A program made the translations under genes and the position numbers. This document shows, piece after piece, positions 43,090 to 54,340 of a DNA stretch of 64,000 nt (position 1 is its first letter; every line of letters starts with the position of its first letter). Origin of the DNA: Bicyclus anynana (lineage: Eukaryota > Arthropoda > Insecta > Lepidoptera > Nymphalidae); assembly GCF_947172395.1 (NCBI RefSeq), contig NC_069105.1:12731971-12795970 (forward strand), read 5' to 3'. The notes under the pieces were generated by a model. That model did no database searches. It was given only the letters and a program-made list of their open reading frames with translations, and was not told the origin of the DNA.

Positions 43090-43266
43090 GAAAAAGAATA
43101 TTAGCCATATTTTTTGTAATATGACCAATATTCTAATTCCCCTCCAACTAGACGGGAAAGACTGTGCTAATAGTGGGTACAACAATAGACCAACAGGATG
43201 AGGATCGAACCACCACCCCTCGAAGATGAGTCCAACCGCTCTTACCTTTGAGCTGTTGAGACCTTT
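43090..43266 (-). mobile_element. SINE-D copy
   Basis: Reverse of the tRNA-like head (AGGATCGAACCACCACCCCT; TCCAACCGCTCTTACCTTTG) and body (CCCCTCCAACTAGACGGGAA; GTGGGTACAACAATAGACCA), with an A/T tail at the low coordinate. Confidence 0.82.
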
Positions 43267-43656
43267 TAAATATGAACGTAATAAGTGGTTCCTATGGATG
43301 TTTCATTTTTTCATAATCTATTAGAGATTAATAGTTTTCATATCAGCGATTTCATATTTATTTGAAAGGGTAATAGGGTAAATAATGAAATTCAAAATAA
43401 TAATCTAGGGTTCTGACTCTGTAAGGGTTTTCCATAAAGCTCCATCTGGTCTGAAAATTGAGAACTAAATGAAGGTGAATGGTAAGATAGGGTTACAATG
43501 AAACATGTAACGCACCAGCTTCGCTAACTGTATGAATTGATTACAGATGGCGATACATTGTCCTGTTTTAACTAGGTTTAAGACCCAGATAATATTTTAA
43601 AAAAATACACCACTAACAGCAACTGCATCCCCCATTTAAGCCCCATTACATTTTAA

Positions 43657-44080
43657 AGGAGATGGTCCATTTCAGGTCCACTCTTGTACCCCGTATCATT
43701 CAAATTTAAAAAATACAAGGATTTTATTAAAATCTAAATAAATGAATAAATGTAACTAAATGAAAAGAAATAAACAAAATTAAAACCACAAATTTTGAGA
43801 TAAATCAAGATGGCGCCCATAAAGCAACTATGACATGACAATTGACAGCAAACGTCAAATCGACCACCTAACCTACTACATTGAAAACGTCATCAAACCG
43901 CCATTATTACCCATGTTAGTGTTGCATTTCTTGGGAGAAATTGAATATTAATTCGAAAGAATTAAAGTAAATTCCTAGATTTGTATAATCAAAAATGGTT
44001 AAAAAATATATTTTCTTTTATTTCCGCCAGAGTACATACAATGACTGATCCTGGGCTCCACATTATTTGGACCATCTCCT
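43657..44080. mobile_element. TTAA-type (piggyBac-like) MITE, complete
   Basis: Inverted 12-bp termini AGGAGATGGTCC / GGACCATCTCCT are each flanked by TTAA (43653-43656 and 44081-44084). TTAA target duplication is characteristic of piggyBac-type elements. At 424 bp it has no transposase frame. A partial relative lies at 9665-9880. Confidence 0.8.
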
Positions 44081-44455
44081 TTAACGACAGTCTATTACCG
44101 TGAATATAATTTGCAAAATTGCAGACTTTCAGAAAAAAAACAACACCTGTTTTATCCCGGAGTTGTAAAACTTTCCAAATTCTTAAAACACAATTTGTTT
44201 TATATATTAAGATTATGATCTATTCATCAATTTTCATAAATATGATTTGAAAAATGAATAAGTTTTTTTACAAACTTTCAATCCTTGTTTCACCCCTTTC
44301 ATTTTACACTTTTTCAACAAAAAATATTCCAATTTATCTGTATACCAAAAATTTTTTTAAATAAGTTCAGTGACTAAGCGTACAAAGGTAAAACACAGAC
44401 AGATTAACTTTGGCATTTATAATATACTATTTATATTCTTTACATGTCATTTATA

Positions 44456-44936
44456 CCCTTGACTACTATCTCACGTGATGGTAAGTGATGATGCAATCTT
44501 AGATGGAAGCAGGGGTTCGGTGGAGGATTAAAATCCACACTTCTTTCGGAACGCTAAATCGCTTGGCGGTGCGTCTTTAAAATAAACAAATAAATATACT
44601 TAAACAATACACATCACTATCTAGCCCCAAAGTAAGCATACAGAGTAGCTTGTGTTATGGGTGCTAAGATAGTTGATATTATAATATTAATATACAATTA
44701 TATACTACATATAAATACTTATATAATGTATAAATACACACAGACACTGGAAAACAGCCATGCTCATCACACAAATATTTTCCAGTTGTGGGAATCGAAC
44801 CCACGGCCGTGGATGCAGAAAGCAGGGTCACTACCCACTGCGCCACGCGGCTGTCTTTATCGGTAGGGTGGTAACGAGCCGCGGCCGAAGCCTCCCACCA
44901 GCCACAGCCAGACTTAAACCAATTAAGAAAAATATA
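44456..44936 (-). mobile_element. SINE-B fragments split by SINE-C
   Basis: SINE-B sequence on the minus strand lies at 44456-44578 (ATCTCACGTGATGGTAAGTG to CGCTTGGCGGTGCGTCTTT) and continues at 44853-44936 (ATCGGTAGGGTGGTAACGAG to AAACCAATTAAGAAAA). The break falls inside the conserved GTACGTCTTTGTCGGTAGGG phrase. Confidence 0.85.
44579..44852 (-). mobile_element. SINE-C, inserted into SINE-B
   Basis: A third tRNA-derived SINE: minus-strand head AGCCGCGTGGCGCAGTGGGT (A box), GTGGGTTCGATTCCCACAAC (B box), then ATATTTGTGTGATGAGCATG and CTTACTTTGGGGCTAGATAG, ending in an ATTT-rich tail. GTCTTT flanks it on both sides (44573-44578, 44853-44858). Confidence 0.85.
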
Positions 44937-45003
44937 CTAAATATGTACATTCATAAAATTGTATTATGGATGTACGACTAGTATTTACAAAATGTAAGGT
45001 AAA

Positions 45004-45287
45004 TAAATAAATAAATAATAAATATACTTAAACAATACACATCACCATCTAGCCCCAAAGTAAGCATACAGAGTAGCTTGTGTTATGGGTGCTAAGATAG
45101 TTGATATTATAATATTAATATACATTTATATACTACATATAAATACTTATATAATGAATAAATACACACAGACACTGGAAAACACCCATGCTCATCACAC
45201 AAATATTTTCCAGTTGTGGGAATCGAACCCACGGCCGTGGATGCAGAAAGCAGGGTCACTGCCCACTGCGCCACGCGGCTGTCTCAC
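45004..45287 (-). mobile_element. SINE-C, second near-identical copy
   Basis: Differs from 44579-44852 by only a handful of bases. Possible duplication GGTAAA at 44998-45003 and 45288-45293. The close similarity implies recent activity or a local copy event. Confidence 0.85.
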
Positions 45288-45600
45288 GGTAAACAATCTC
45301 ACTTGTACATATTATCTGCTGTTACAGCAATCTTGTTTACTGGGTCAGTTGGCTAAAACGCATTTGTCGCTAGACCGCAAATTCGCACCTATTGCGTAGG
45401 TACACATTTGCGTAATTTACCTACTATTTGATCCTGCTTAGGCTCTATGTACTCTAGACTATTGCATAAGTATGTAAATTGACGATAAATATTTTGGGAA
45501 GTGAAAACTTGCAAAAGTTGTTAATGGAAGGACAATTATAACCGGATGGCCGACGCCACGGAGTTTCACGCGCATAGTACCCGTTCCCGTGAGAATATGT

Positions 45601-45891
45601 GCGGTGGATTTACAAGACGGAGGTCCCGGGTTCGATCCCCGGCTGAGCCGGTTGAGGTTTTCCTAATTGGTCCAGGTCTGGCTGGTGGGAGGCTTCGGCC
45701 GTGGCTTGTTACCACCCTATCGACAAAGTCGCAAGACTAAGCGATTTAGCGTTCCGGTATGATGTCGTGTAGAAACCGAAAGGAGTATGGATACTACTCC
45801 TAACAATTAGCCCGCTTCCATCTTAGATCGCATCGTCACTTACCATCAGGTGAGATTGTAGTCAAGGGCAAGTTAGCCCTTAGTTAGTTAG
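45601..45891 (+). mobile_element. SINE-B lacking the first head bases
   Basis: Starts GGTGGATTTACAAGACGGAG, B box GGGTTCGATCCCC, full body, and ends AAGTTAGCCCTTAG with a short TTAG repeat. It is preceded by a Helitron-like scrap (GCCGACGCCACGGAGTTTCA at about 45549). Confidence 0.87.
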
Positions 45892-46258
45892 TTAGTAACG
45901 TGGTTTTCTAATGGTAAAGGAATTTTCAAAATTGCTTCAGTAGAGACAAAGATTACCTACAACCTCACAAACTTTATCTCTTTCTAATATTAGTATAAAT
46001 AGCTCATTAGAGACGGAATAAAATTCTGAAAAAGGAGTATTTTTCTTTCGTCAGAAAGCTCTCTCTCTCTCTCAGCGGCTGTGGCTAGTTACCAGTACTG
46101 AAGGCTGAAATTTTGTAATAGGTAACCCGGTCATGGTTTTTCAGTCATACGCCCAGGCGTTTATTGTACAGATTGTAGAAATGCTGTGGTTGAATAATTA
46201 TTAATATGTATGGATTTTTAAAAGGTTAGCCGCTAGGAATCGGGTTATTTAGACTCCT

Positions 46259-46342
46259 AACTTGTTAGGAGGAGGATGAAAATCCACATCGTATTCGGTT
46301 TCTACACGACATTGTAACGGAACGCTAAATCGCTATAACGCT
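46259..46342 (-). mobile_element. SINE-B fragment
   Basis: ACTTGTTAGGAGGAGGATGA and GGTTTCTACACGACATTGTA, then ACGGAACGCTAAATCGC: the central 3' part only. A scrap CGGCTGTGGCTAGTTACCAG at 46076 may belong to another copy. Confidence 0.7.
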
Positions 46343-46666
46343 TAATAGATAGGTTATTGAAAACAGCCGTAAGTAAGTACTAAATTAGCTCGTGGGATAA
46401 GACTAATTTTTACTTTAGACACGTATGTAGCATTCATCACTCTTTGCGGTAGGTGATTAACTTGTAGCACTCAACCGTTAAACGTGCATACTCCAGTTAT
46501 TCCTAATCAATGTACGTAGGCATTAGTTGACTATGTCATTAGGGGAAAGAGGCATTTACACCAGCAGTTAAATCGTATCAGATATAGGTACGATCGGATA
46601 CTATAAGTAAGCCAAAGAAGTGGTACTTAGGGAGCTGTTATGGGGAAATAGTGCCACCATGATTTT

Positions 46667-47060
46667 TTCAAAATAAAGGAGGAGGTTCACAATTCGACGT
46701 GTATGTTTTTTTAATGTCTGTTACCTCATAACTTCGTAATTTCTTAACCGATTTTGGAAATATACTTCCAGATCATTTTCATTCCCATTTTATTTTCATG
46801 AAAATCGGTTTAGTAGTTTTGCTAGGACACACTAAAAACAGAAAAATAAAATCTTATTAACAATAAAATTCAACCGACTTCAAAATCACAAAAAATAAAC
46901 TAAGAAGCGAAAAATGGCATCGTATGTGCTACCTTCTGATCACTATGAAGGCGGTGCCAACACAGTGTTGCATTAACTTAAGCCGATTAAATCATACAGT
47001 TTTAGGATTCAAAGACAGTTCTTTCAGAAACGGCTTTAATTAATACGTCACTGGCTTGGC
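46667..47060 (+). mobile_element. AACCGACTTC element, longest copy
   Basis: AAAATAAAGGAGGAGGTTCA, TTACCTCATAACTTCGTAAT, TTTTCATGAAAATCGGTTTA, then a second AACCGACTTCAAAATC, GGCATCGTATGTGCTACCTT and TTCTTTCAGAAACGGCTTTA. Used here as the reference for the family. No protein is encoded. Confidence 0.6.
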
Positions 47061-47555
47061 ACAAGTTAGCCCTTAACTACAATCTCACTTGATAATAAGT
47101 GATTGTGAATTCATTTAAACAACTGTTTGCTCAAACAAATTTTGTATGATAAGTTAGCTTTTGATTACCATGTCTCTTTATGATAAGAATATCGTAGCGT
47201 AGAGAATCGTAGCGGGCTAACTTGGAAGAGGTTTAAGTTAATGCTACCTATACCTCTGACTAAATGGCATCATACCTTAACGCTTGATTGCTTGTCGGTA
47301 TGGCTTTACAGGTAAAGTGGTAACTAACAACTCGCCACAGCCAAAGCGTACCACCAGACCGATCGTATCGTATCGATCGTATCGTATCGTATATTATAAA
47401 GGCGCTTGTAAAACACTTGCAAGTTGCACGGTACTCATCGTTACAGTTACTCAAATCCACGATTATACCGCTTTGTTATGCACAAATCGCACTATGTTGG
47501 AAGATTGAAGCTACAAGAAAAATTACGTTTTATTTTTTTATTTTAAATTAGGTTC
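47061..47555. other. SINE-B scraps and a short GTATC tandem repeat
   Basis: SINE-B scraps lie at 47062-47103 (ACAAGTTAGCCCTTAACTAC) and 47293-47357 (minus, GTGGTAACTAACAACTCGCC). A tandem CGATCGTATCGTATCGATCG array sits at 47361-47395. No gene. Confidence 0.55.
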
Positions 47556-48101
47556 TGGGCTTGTAGCCATGCGGGCCGTCGATTTTCTTTCTAAAAACGC
47601 TAACGTTTGAAAACTAACTAAATTTAGCTATGGTTAAGTCATTTTCATTAAAGAAGTCCCTCAGACGGGGCGCTAATGTCTTAATGGTGCTCATTTTCAT
47701 TTAGTAATGGCGGTCTATTGTCATTTGTGTAAGGCGCTGTCAATTTTAGTTCAGGTTTTAGCCGCGGTACCTTTCATGTAAAGGACTCTAACTACATTCA
47801 CTATCGACAGGTCATGTGATCAAATTGTCGATCAGTGTGCCTAGTGGCAGTTTAATACTGTTACTGTCACGTAACGTAAACGCGAATTTCTAAGGAATTG
47901 AAACAGCGCCATCTAGCGGCACTACTGCACAACTGTTTCAATTCAATATAAATTTGCGTAAACGTCAACGTGATAGTAACAGTATGAAAATATTGAAAAC
48001 TCCCACTAGGCACACTGATCTGACATTCTCATGCATTTCGTTAGTTCTGTAAGCGTTAACGTTTGTAGAAAGAGACTCGACGTGCCACATGGCTAAGGCC
48101 C
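47556..48101. mobile_element. MITE-M enlarged by two insertions
   Basis: The arms (GGGCTTGTAGCCATGCGGGC, CGCTAACGTTTGAAAAC; GTAAGCGTTAACGTTTGTAG, GTGCCACATGGCTAAGGCCC) are MITE-M. One unassigned insert lies at about 47637-47800, and the second is MITE-N at 47834-48016. Confidence 0.72.
47834..48016. mobile_element. MITE-N, palindromic element in MITE-M
   Basis: Inverted termini AGTGTGCCTAGTGG / CCACTAGGCACACT. The interior is also palindromic (GTAAACGCGAATTTCTAAGG; AATTTGCGTAAACG). GATC flanks it on both sides (47830-47833, 48017-48020). The exact duplication length is ambiguous because the ends are symmetrical. Confidence 0.75.
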
Positions 48102-48375
48102 GGACCGTCTATGAATCGTTGCAGGCTCCACAGAACCGGTCGGGGCGCCTTGCTCGCCTTACAAGGTCGACCGACGTCGTGATCAGACAACGGTCGCACC
48201 GGTCGTATATTATTTAATAAAGAAATAAATAACGCTAGCTAGCTCTTAATTGAATCGGTTCCTTGTTGCGTTAAATCGTTTCAATACGGCTTTAAAATAC
48301 GCATATCTCGCTTTAAAACATGTTGATTAATAGTTAAAACCAGTGAGCTACTCGTATAGTCGGTTTTATTTATCA

Positions 48376-48497
48376 CTAGCAGACGCCTCGTGGTTTCATC
48401 TGAATAATTTCAGTTCTTGTAGGATACGGGGATTAAATACCCTAAGACACTCACAAATAACGTAGCTTTCTAGTGGTGAAAGAATCTTCTAACGTAC
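48376..48497 (-). mobile_element. Helitron-like fragment
   Basis: A|CTAGCAGACGCCTCGTGGTT start in reverse, then diverged family sequence to GTAGCTTTCTAGTGGTGAAA. Confidence 0.55.
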
Positions 48498-48670
48498 TGC
48501 CAAGCGATTTAGCGTTCCGGTTCGATGTCGTATAGAAACCGAAAGGAGTGTGGATTTTCATCCTCCTCCTAACAAGTTAGCCCGCTTCCATCTTAGATTA
48601 CATCATCACTTACCATCAGGTGAGATTGTAGTCAAGGACTAACTTGTAAAGAATAAAAAATAAAAAAAAT
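48498..48670 (+). mobile_element. SINE-B 3' half
   Basis: AAGCGATTTAGCGTTCCGGT to GGACTAACTTGTAAAGAATA and an A-rich tail. The 5' half is missing, consistent with 5' truncation. Confidence 0.85.
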
Positions 48671-48898
48671 ATGACGATGATGACGGGGGTGTGCCACTAC
48701 TAATTTTTACTGAATTAAAAAAACTAACAACAAAAAATAAAAGTTCAGTATTTCACAACACAGGGCTTTGTGAACCAAAGTCCACCACTTATATTTATCG
48801 GCTTTTGCAGATAATAAGAATAAAGCAGGTTATACAGATTTGCTAATAAACTTTCTCAAAGTAGCACCTGTTTCTATTCAACACGAATCTTCTTTATT

Positions 48899-49206
48899 CG
48901 TCGTTATCAACCCATATACGGCTCACTGCTAAGCTCGAGTCTCCTCTCAGAATGAGAGGGGTTAGGCCAATAGTCCACCACGCTGGCCCAATGCGGATTG
49001 GCAGACTTCACACACGCAGAGAATTAAGAAATTTTCTGATGTGTAGGTTTCCTCACGATGTTTTCCTTCACCGTTTGAGACACGTGATATTTAATTTCTT
49101 AAAATGCACACAACTGAAAAGTTGGAGGTGCATGCCCCTGACCGGATTCGAACCCACTCCTTCCGGAATCGGAGGCAGAGGTCATATCCACTGGGCTATC
49201 ACGGCT
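48899..49206 (-). mobile_element. SINE-A, full-length, minus strand
   Basis: CGTTATCAACCCATATACGG to GGGCTATCACGGCTC with A and B boxes intact in reverse. Frames across it are SINE translations. Confidence 0.9.
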
Positions 49207-49476
49207 CTTCTGCCTTCTTTATTACGACTGCAGTAATTACCTCGATACCACGACTTGGTCACAACTTAAAAGGAAGTGGTCACATTAATCGTACGTCTGA
49301 ATATTCATCAAGGATATAAAATGTATTAATGTATTGCAATACATTAACTTGAAGGCAATATCTTTGTAATGCTGTATTGCTTAATGATAATGCATTCTGT
49401 AATTAGAGGTAATTCGTATCTACTTACTAATAACTACCTGTTACCCACGATTTCGTCCGTTTGGTATTGAGTTATT

Positions 49477-49621
49477 CATAATTATTAACCCATATTCGGC
49501 TCACTGCTGAGCCCGCGTCTCCTCTCAGAATGATAAGGGTTAGGCCAATAGTTCACCACGCTGGCCCAATGCGGATTGGCAGACTTCACACACGCAGAGA
49601 ATTTTGGTGTGCAGGTTTTCC
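49477..49621 (-). mobile_element. SINE-A 3' half, minus strand
   Basis: ATTATTAACCCATATTCGGC, the CTCTCAGAATGATAAGGG hairpin region and CAATGCGGATTGGCAGACTT. It ends at GAATTTTGGTGTGCAGG, so the head is missing. Confidence 0.85.
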
Positions 49622-49789
49622 ATTGAGTTATTACAAACAGGAAATATTTATATTTTTTTATTGTAACGAATACACTGGACCAATATAAAAAAAATCACCT
49701 ATATATTTTGTTTTATACAATCTGTGGGCCTATTTTATTATGTATTTCGGTGGACCATTCAAATAATGAGTTTACAAACATAGTTTTTT

Positions 49790-50000
49790 ACAATTTCATA
49801 GTCTACAAGGAACCCTTATAATTTCACCATGTTCGTCTGTCTGTCCGTCCGTCCGTCCGCGGTTTAGCGCAGTGATTATTACTAGTAGAAAAAAAAATGG
49901 GATTCCTTCCCTATATGCAAAATGAAGATAAATTTTTCGTCTATCCTATGGTGAGTATGTATTCTATGTCCACTTGGTTGACTTTTCGTAGAATTTTCGT
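49790..50000 (+). repeat. Dispersed repeat with GTCTGTCC/GTCC run
   Basis: GGAACCCTTATAATTTCACC, then GTCTGTCTGTCCGTCCGTCC and GCGGTTTAGCGCAGTGA. This combination resembles a common lepidopteran dispersed repeat; boundaries are approximate. Confidence 0.45.
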
Positions 50001-50800
50001 TCTTGTGCGCATCTAACATAGTTGTTTCAATGAAATTACCTCAATTTCACCATTTTAGATCAAGTTTTAGTGATTTTTTTGTTTTCGACGATCATCTAAC
50101 ACGATTATTTCAACGAAATTACGTAAATAACTGTATTTAAAAATAACGTTACTACTTTCTACTACCTCTATTATACTATTGTCACTTTACGTAAAATTAC
50201 TGAAAAGTGAATTATAATTATATAATTTCGTTGAAAACAAAATATCATTTATTTATATATTTACTTGAGAAATTAATAACACAGATTTTTCTATTATGAA
50301 TATTATTTAAACGGGTACATATCACGATAAAACGACGAAAATTTTAATGTCGATATTTCGACTAAAAAAACTAAAATACGATGAAAAACGACATAGTGAC
50401 CCACTATCTGAACACACCGAGAACGAGATAATAACTACATAACAATAACCCTGCAGATATTGATTTTGTTTCTTACTTAATTGGTATGTAGGCCTTAATA
50501 AAATATATCAATCGAATACAAATTGCGATTCAACGGATAGCTGCAGCCTGCAAGGTGGTTGTGAGTCAATAAATTGTAGCTAAGTTATGGCTGTAATGAC
50601 AACACAATGGTGTAAGGCCAACCTTCCCACGCTTTCAGCCTGCCTTCCCTAGTTTGTATTCAAAATTAATAAGTAACCATGATTATAAATTACTATGTAG
50701 AGTACCAGACCGAATGTATTAAGCCGTCCATTAAAATTATAATATTAGAATAATAATCCATCAACTATAATATAGTCTGGCAAGTTCGTTGATGACTCTC
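50001..50800. other. AT-rich spacer, nothing recognised
   Basis: Repeated TTTCRACGAAATTAC-like phrases at about 50018-50036, 50108-50126 and 50228-50240 may be an old short repeat. No gene. Confidence 0.35.
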
Positions 50801-50802
50801 CT

Positions 50803-51070
50803 ATGATATGCGGGCGACGGGGGAAAGACTGCGCGGGTGTGAAATCGTGCGCACGGGGAAGTGAGGTGCATCAGTCGTGGGTTTTTTCATTCATTGCTAC
50901 ACACCCTCCGGCCCGCGCGGACCATCGGGAGTGTTACGAACGAAGTTGCCAAGCTACAGTAACTAGTGGACTCAGTCATGCTTCGCTTGGATTTCTGTGC
51001 TCTTACTTCTTCTCTAACCCCCTAACCCCTACCCTACCGCTATTCTAACCTACCCTAACTTTACCCCATT
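50803..51070 (+). repeat. GC-rich segment, probable dispersed repeat
   Basis: GGGCGACGGGGGAAAGACTG, CACCCTCCGGCCCGCGCGG and CTAACCCCCTAACCCCTACC form a block of much higher GC than its surroundings. It contains an 81-codon frame with no domain. I regard it as a probable interspersed repeat; the alternative is an unrecognised promoter or exon region. Confidence 0.4.
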
Positions 51071-51202
51071 GGCTAGTACAGTTATGCAAGCAATCAGCCA
51101 GCTCTCGGCGACAAACATAAACTTGAGCCGCTTATTATAGAATAATTATGAACGCTCTGGCAGCGGCAGCGTGGTGTTCCCCATACTGATGGGTATACGG
51201 AG

Positions 51203-51228
51203 ATAATAATAATAATAATAATAATAGT
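51203..51228. repeat. (AAT)n microsatellite
   Basis: Eight or so perfect ATA triplets followed by GTTTATTTAAAGGTAAAAAC, which looks like a retroposon tail junction. Confidence 0.8.
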
Positions 51229-51589
51229 TTATTTAAAGGTAAAAACCCAGTGTAAAACAAACATTAATAATAATAACAATACAAAAAGATAAATTAATAT
51301 AGCCTATGAAATTCACAAATAACGTATTAGTTTTTTCTTGTGGTAAAAGAATTATCCAAATTAATTATTTTTCTCTGTAAGTTTTATACGATTAAAAAAA
51401 TAAGTATTGTCCCGATATGAAGGAAAACAAAACGGTCACAACACAAAATGAAAACTAAAACCGTAACTCAAGTAAACATATCGGGATTATTTTTAGGGTT
51501 CAGCACTTTGAAACAAAAATATAGAAGCCTAAATCGAGAGACCGCTCAGTCAGTCTCTTTGTTCTAAGCAATATGCATATGATATTCAT

Positions 51590-51825
51590 CATCATCATAA
51601 TCATATCAGCCAATAGACGTCCACTGCAGGACACAGGTCTTTTGTAGGGACTTCCAAACATCACAATCCTGAGCCACCTGCATCCAGCGAATCCCTGCGA
51701 CTCGCTTGATGTCGTCAGTCCACCTGGTGGGTGTCGACCAACACTGCCATTCCAGCACCTTGGGACCACAACGTCCATCGGCTCTTCGAACTATGTGCAT
51801 CGCCCATTGCCACTTCAGCTTTAGG
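51590..51825 (-). pseudogene. RTE-type 3' end
   Basis: ATCATAATCATATCAGCCAA tail, then the ORF2 C-terminus on the minus strand (MHIVRRADGRCGPKVLEWQC; TRWTDDIKRVAGIRWMQVAQ). A short deletion removes the ACTAGTGCGGGG stretch. 5'-truncated. Confidence 0.85.
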
Positions 51826-51894
51826 TGACTTTGAAGGGTATTAACTTCGTGAAAATATCAAAGCTCTTAATCAATCCATTAAAACTGTGTGCAT

Positions 51895-51985
51895 AGTACT
51901 ATCGCGCAACCGTAAACGCGAATTTCTAAGGAATTGAAACAGTTGTGCAGTAGTGCCATTAGATGGCGCTGTTTCAAAATTGCGT
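51895..51985. mobile_element. MITE-N central fragment
   Basis: CGTAAACGCGAATTTCTAAG, AGTTGTGCAGTAGTGCC and GATGGCGCTGTTTCAAAATT match the interior of MITE-N at 47834-48016 in the opposite sense. Termini are absent. Confidence 0.65.
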
Positions 51986-52067
51986 ATTTAATACTCGCGA
52001 CGAAACGCTCGTTGCTAACTACCACGTTGATATAGTGCGTACCGCATCATATGCGGTTTTGCATTGG

Positions 52068-52142
52068 AGCAGTGTGGTGCACTCTACTATAAGGATGGAG
52101 GCCTGGCACTTGTAGTGGACCGATAAATAATGATGATGAGGT
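52068..52142 (+). mobile_element. LINE-like 3' tip with GAT tail
   Basis: TTGGAGCAGTGTGGTGCACT, AGGATGGAGGCCTGGCACTT and a TGATGATGA end resemble the terminus of a common lepidopteran retrotransposon. Confidence 0.45.
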
Positions 52143-52185
52143 CATACGGAATGGCACTTTAGAGAGCCGATAAATATTTATATCT

Positions 52186-52480
52186 TTACTAGCGGACCCG
52201 GTCAAGCTTCGTTTTGACATAAGTGCACTTATTCTCTATCCCTACTCTACCCTTCTATACCTACCCTACCCCTACCGCTTGACTCTTAAACGTTTTTATG
52301 GGAAATAGAAAAGGGCAGTTTTTAGAGTTTTCCCGGAAATTATTTGATTTTTTCTCACCTTTTAAACCATCCCTATACCTCCACGAACATTTCAAGACCA
52401 AGATAAGATAAATCCGTTAAGCCGTTCTCGAGTTTTAGCGAGACTAACGAACAGCAATTCATTTTTATTTATATCTTTAT
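52186..52480 (-). mobile_element. Dispersed repeat with CTAG end
   Basis: A|CTAGCGGACCCGGTCAAGCT, CTACTCTACCCTTCTATACC and CGTTAAGCCGTTCTCGAGTT suggest a Helitron-like or similar element distinct from the other families. The start on the minus strand is not clear. Confidence 0.5.
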
Positions 52481-52498
52481 ATTTATAATAGAATACTC

Positions 52499-52590
52499 GC
52501 CATATATATATTTTTTAATATGCCCAATATTATGCCCCCCCCCCCCCCTCAGGAGGCCGACCACCGTTGAGTTATTGAGGCTGTTAAATA
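52499..52590 (-). mobile_element. SINE-D with its centre replaced by poly-C
   Basis: The tail (TATGCCCAATATTATG) and the extreme head (CCGACCACCGTTGAGTTATTGAGG, in two pieces) are joined by 14 C's at 52535-52548, where the B box and body should be. Confidence 0.6.
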
Positions 52591-52963
52591 ATAATGACGG
52601 AACCCTTAGCGAGTGCGACTTGCACTTGTCCAGTTTTTTCTCATATAACAAGTACGAGTAAGTTGGACTAGAATGCCACACGCTTATGTAAGAGCTCACC
52701 TTGAGCCGCCCACAGTGATGGGCCCATTCAATGATAACATTCCGTAGACGGAATGGTCACCGGCCACCGTTAGGTAATCCGCCACCGGGGTCGTTAATTA
52801 TCTCAGACGTTCGCCACATATGGAACACCGTATGCTTGTAATATAACACAGCAGCGTTTGCTTTAGATTTGTTTCTAGATACGTCTTGTCAGATGTAAGG
52901 TTTGTAATACGAGTAACCACATAGCTCTTGCTATATTTTTGTTTATTGATCTTATATTTATAA

Positions 52964-53325
52964 CTAGCCGACGCCCGCGACTTCGTCCGCGTGGAATTTA
53001 GTTTTTCCTAAATCCCACGGGAACCATGGATTTTTTCGGGATAAAAAGTTGTCTATGTGTTAATCCAGCCTATAATATATCTTAATACCAAATTTCAGCT
53101 AATTCGGTTCAGTAGTTGAGTCGTGAAAGAGTAACAAACATTCACATCATCAATTTTATTGATTTTTTCGGGATAAAAAGCCTATGTGTTAATCTAGAGT
53201 AAAATCTATTTCCATTCCAAATTTTAGCTAAAACCCTTCAGTAGTTGCGGCGTTATAGAGTAACAAACATCCAAACATACATCCAAACATCCATACAAAC
53301 TTTCGCATTTATAATATTAGTAGGA
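52964..53325 (-). mobile_element. Helitron-like element with internal duplication
   Basis: Ends A|CTAGCCGACGCCCGCGACTT and GTAGGA|T (reverse of A|TCCTAC). The block TTTTTTCGGGATAAAAAG, CTATGTGTTAATC and CAGTAGTTG occurs twice (about 53033-53118 and 53164-53250), showing an internal tandem copy or a nested sister element. Confidence 0.82.
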
Positions 53326-54230
53326 TAGGATATAATAGATTTTTGTTAAAAGCGGCAACGATATTTTAGTATTAAGCCTTGTTATTTTGGGTTGCTTGTT
53401 AAATAATAAATTTTTTTTTACTACTGTCTGTCTTGTTTTTTGAACGAAAGAGTAAATATAATATTATACCATGGGTTATTATTAATGATAATGTAACAAG
53501 TACTTAATTATTATTAAAAGCTGTTAACATTATTCGTATAATACTGACTTCGGTATTGGAAATATGTAGGTGAGATTTCTAGTCAGGTAAATAATATACC
53601 TACCTTATTTTAGGAAGGCTTTCACAAAACCGCAGTTGGGGCTAACTGCGTTTCACACTGTTTTCTTTGTGGTAAAGTTTTGATGCGCCCCATCTCTAGT
53701 AGGTATAAAATATCATTGGAAACCGCACATAAAAAAAAATATACGTGTTCGAAGTATTCCATCATGTCTGAACAAGGCACTGGAACGGAACGTTATCATC
53801 ACGTTTTTGTGGCAATAGGAAGAATTATCGACATTCGCCACGCTTCCTAGCGCGATTGTTCCATTGATCATCATTGACACAATACACAGTAATGCTTGTA
53901 ACTCGATTAACTTTCACCGCTGCGATGGTTTCTTTTGGTGTTGTGACATTAACAGGAAAATTTACTGGTTACACGATAAATTATAGTTTGCTTGGTTACA
54001 ATTATCACAAAAAAAGTAAGCTAAAACTACTCCGCGATTAAGGGACCGAATTCAATACTGAGAGCAGTGGCGTGCTTCAGGTTTTTAACTAGGGCATCAC
54101 AATACATAGGTACAAACTGTACAGAATGTGAAATTCCTTCTACTATAGGTATACAGATTCGTAATGATTCTTCAAGAGAGGCAGTGCCTTGTTGCATTTA
54201 TGAAGTGCTTCGAGAGGTCATGGGTTTTAA
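53326..54230. other. Spacer, nothing recognised
   Basis: No gene and no assigned repeat. Confidence 0.4.
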
Positions 54231-54340
54231 CTTCTATCCCAGCCCTTGTTGTACCCATTCCTAATACAGTCTTTTTGAAAGATTTTTTTTAGAATGATCC
54301 TAGATCATATTCAAAAGATACATTAGCAGTTTATTGGGAA
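54231..54340 (+). mobile_element. SINE-D tail remnant
   Basis: GTTGTACCCATTCCTAATAC, AGTCTTTTTGAAAGA and CATATTCAAAAGATA are a diverged SINE-D 3' half. Confidence 0.5.

Noticed and set aside
44780..44852. tRNA-like sequence with good A and B boxes
   Set aside because: It is the head of SINE-C: the same body and tail follow it at two loci, so it is not a tRNA gene.
50803..51048. 81-codon plus-strand frame in GC-rich sequence
   Set aside because: The block looks like a dispersed GC-rich repeat; no domain, start context or splice site supports a gene.
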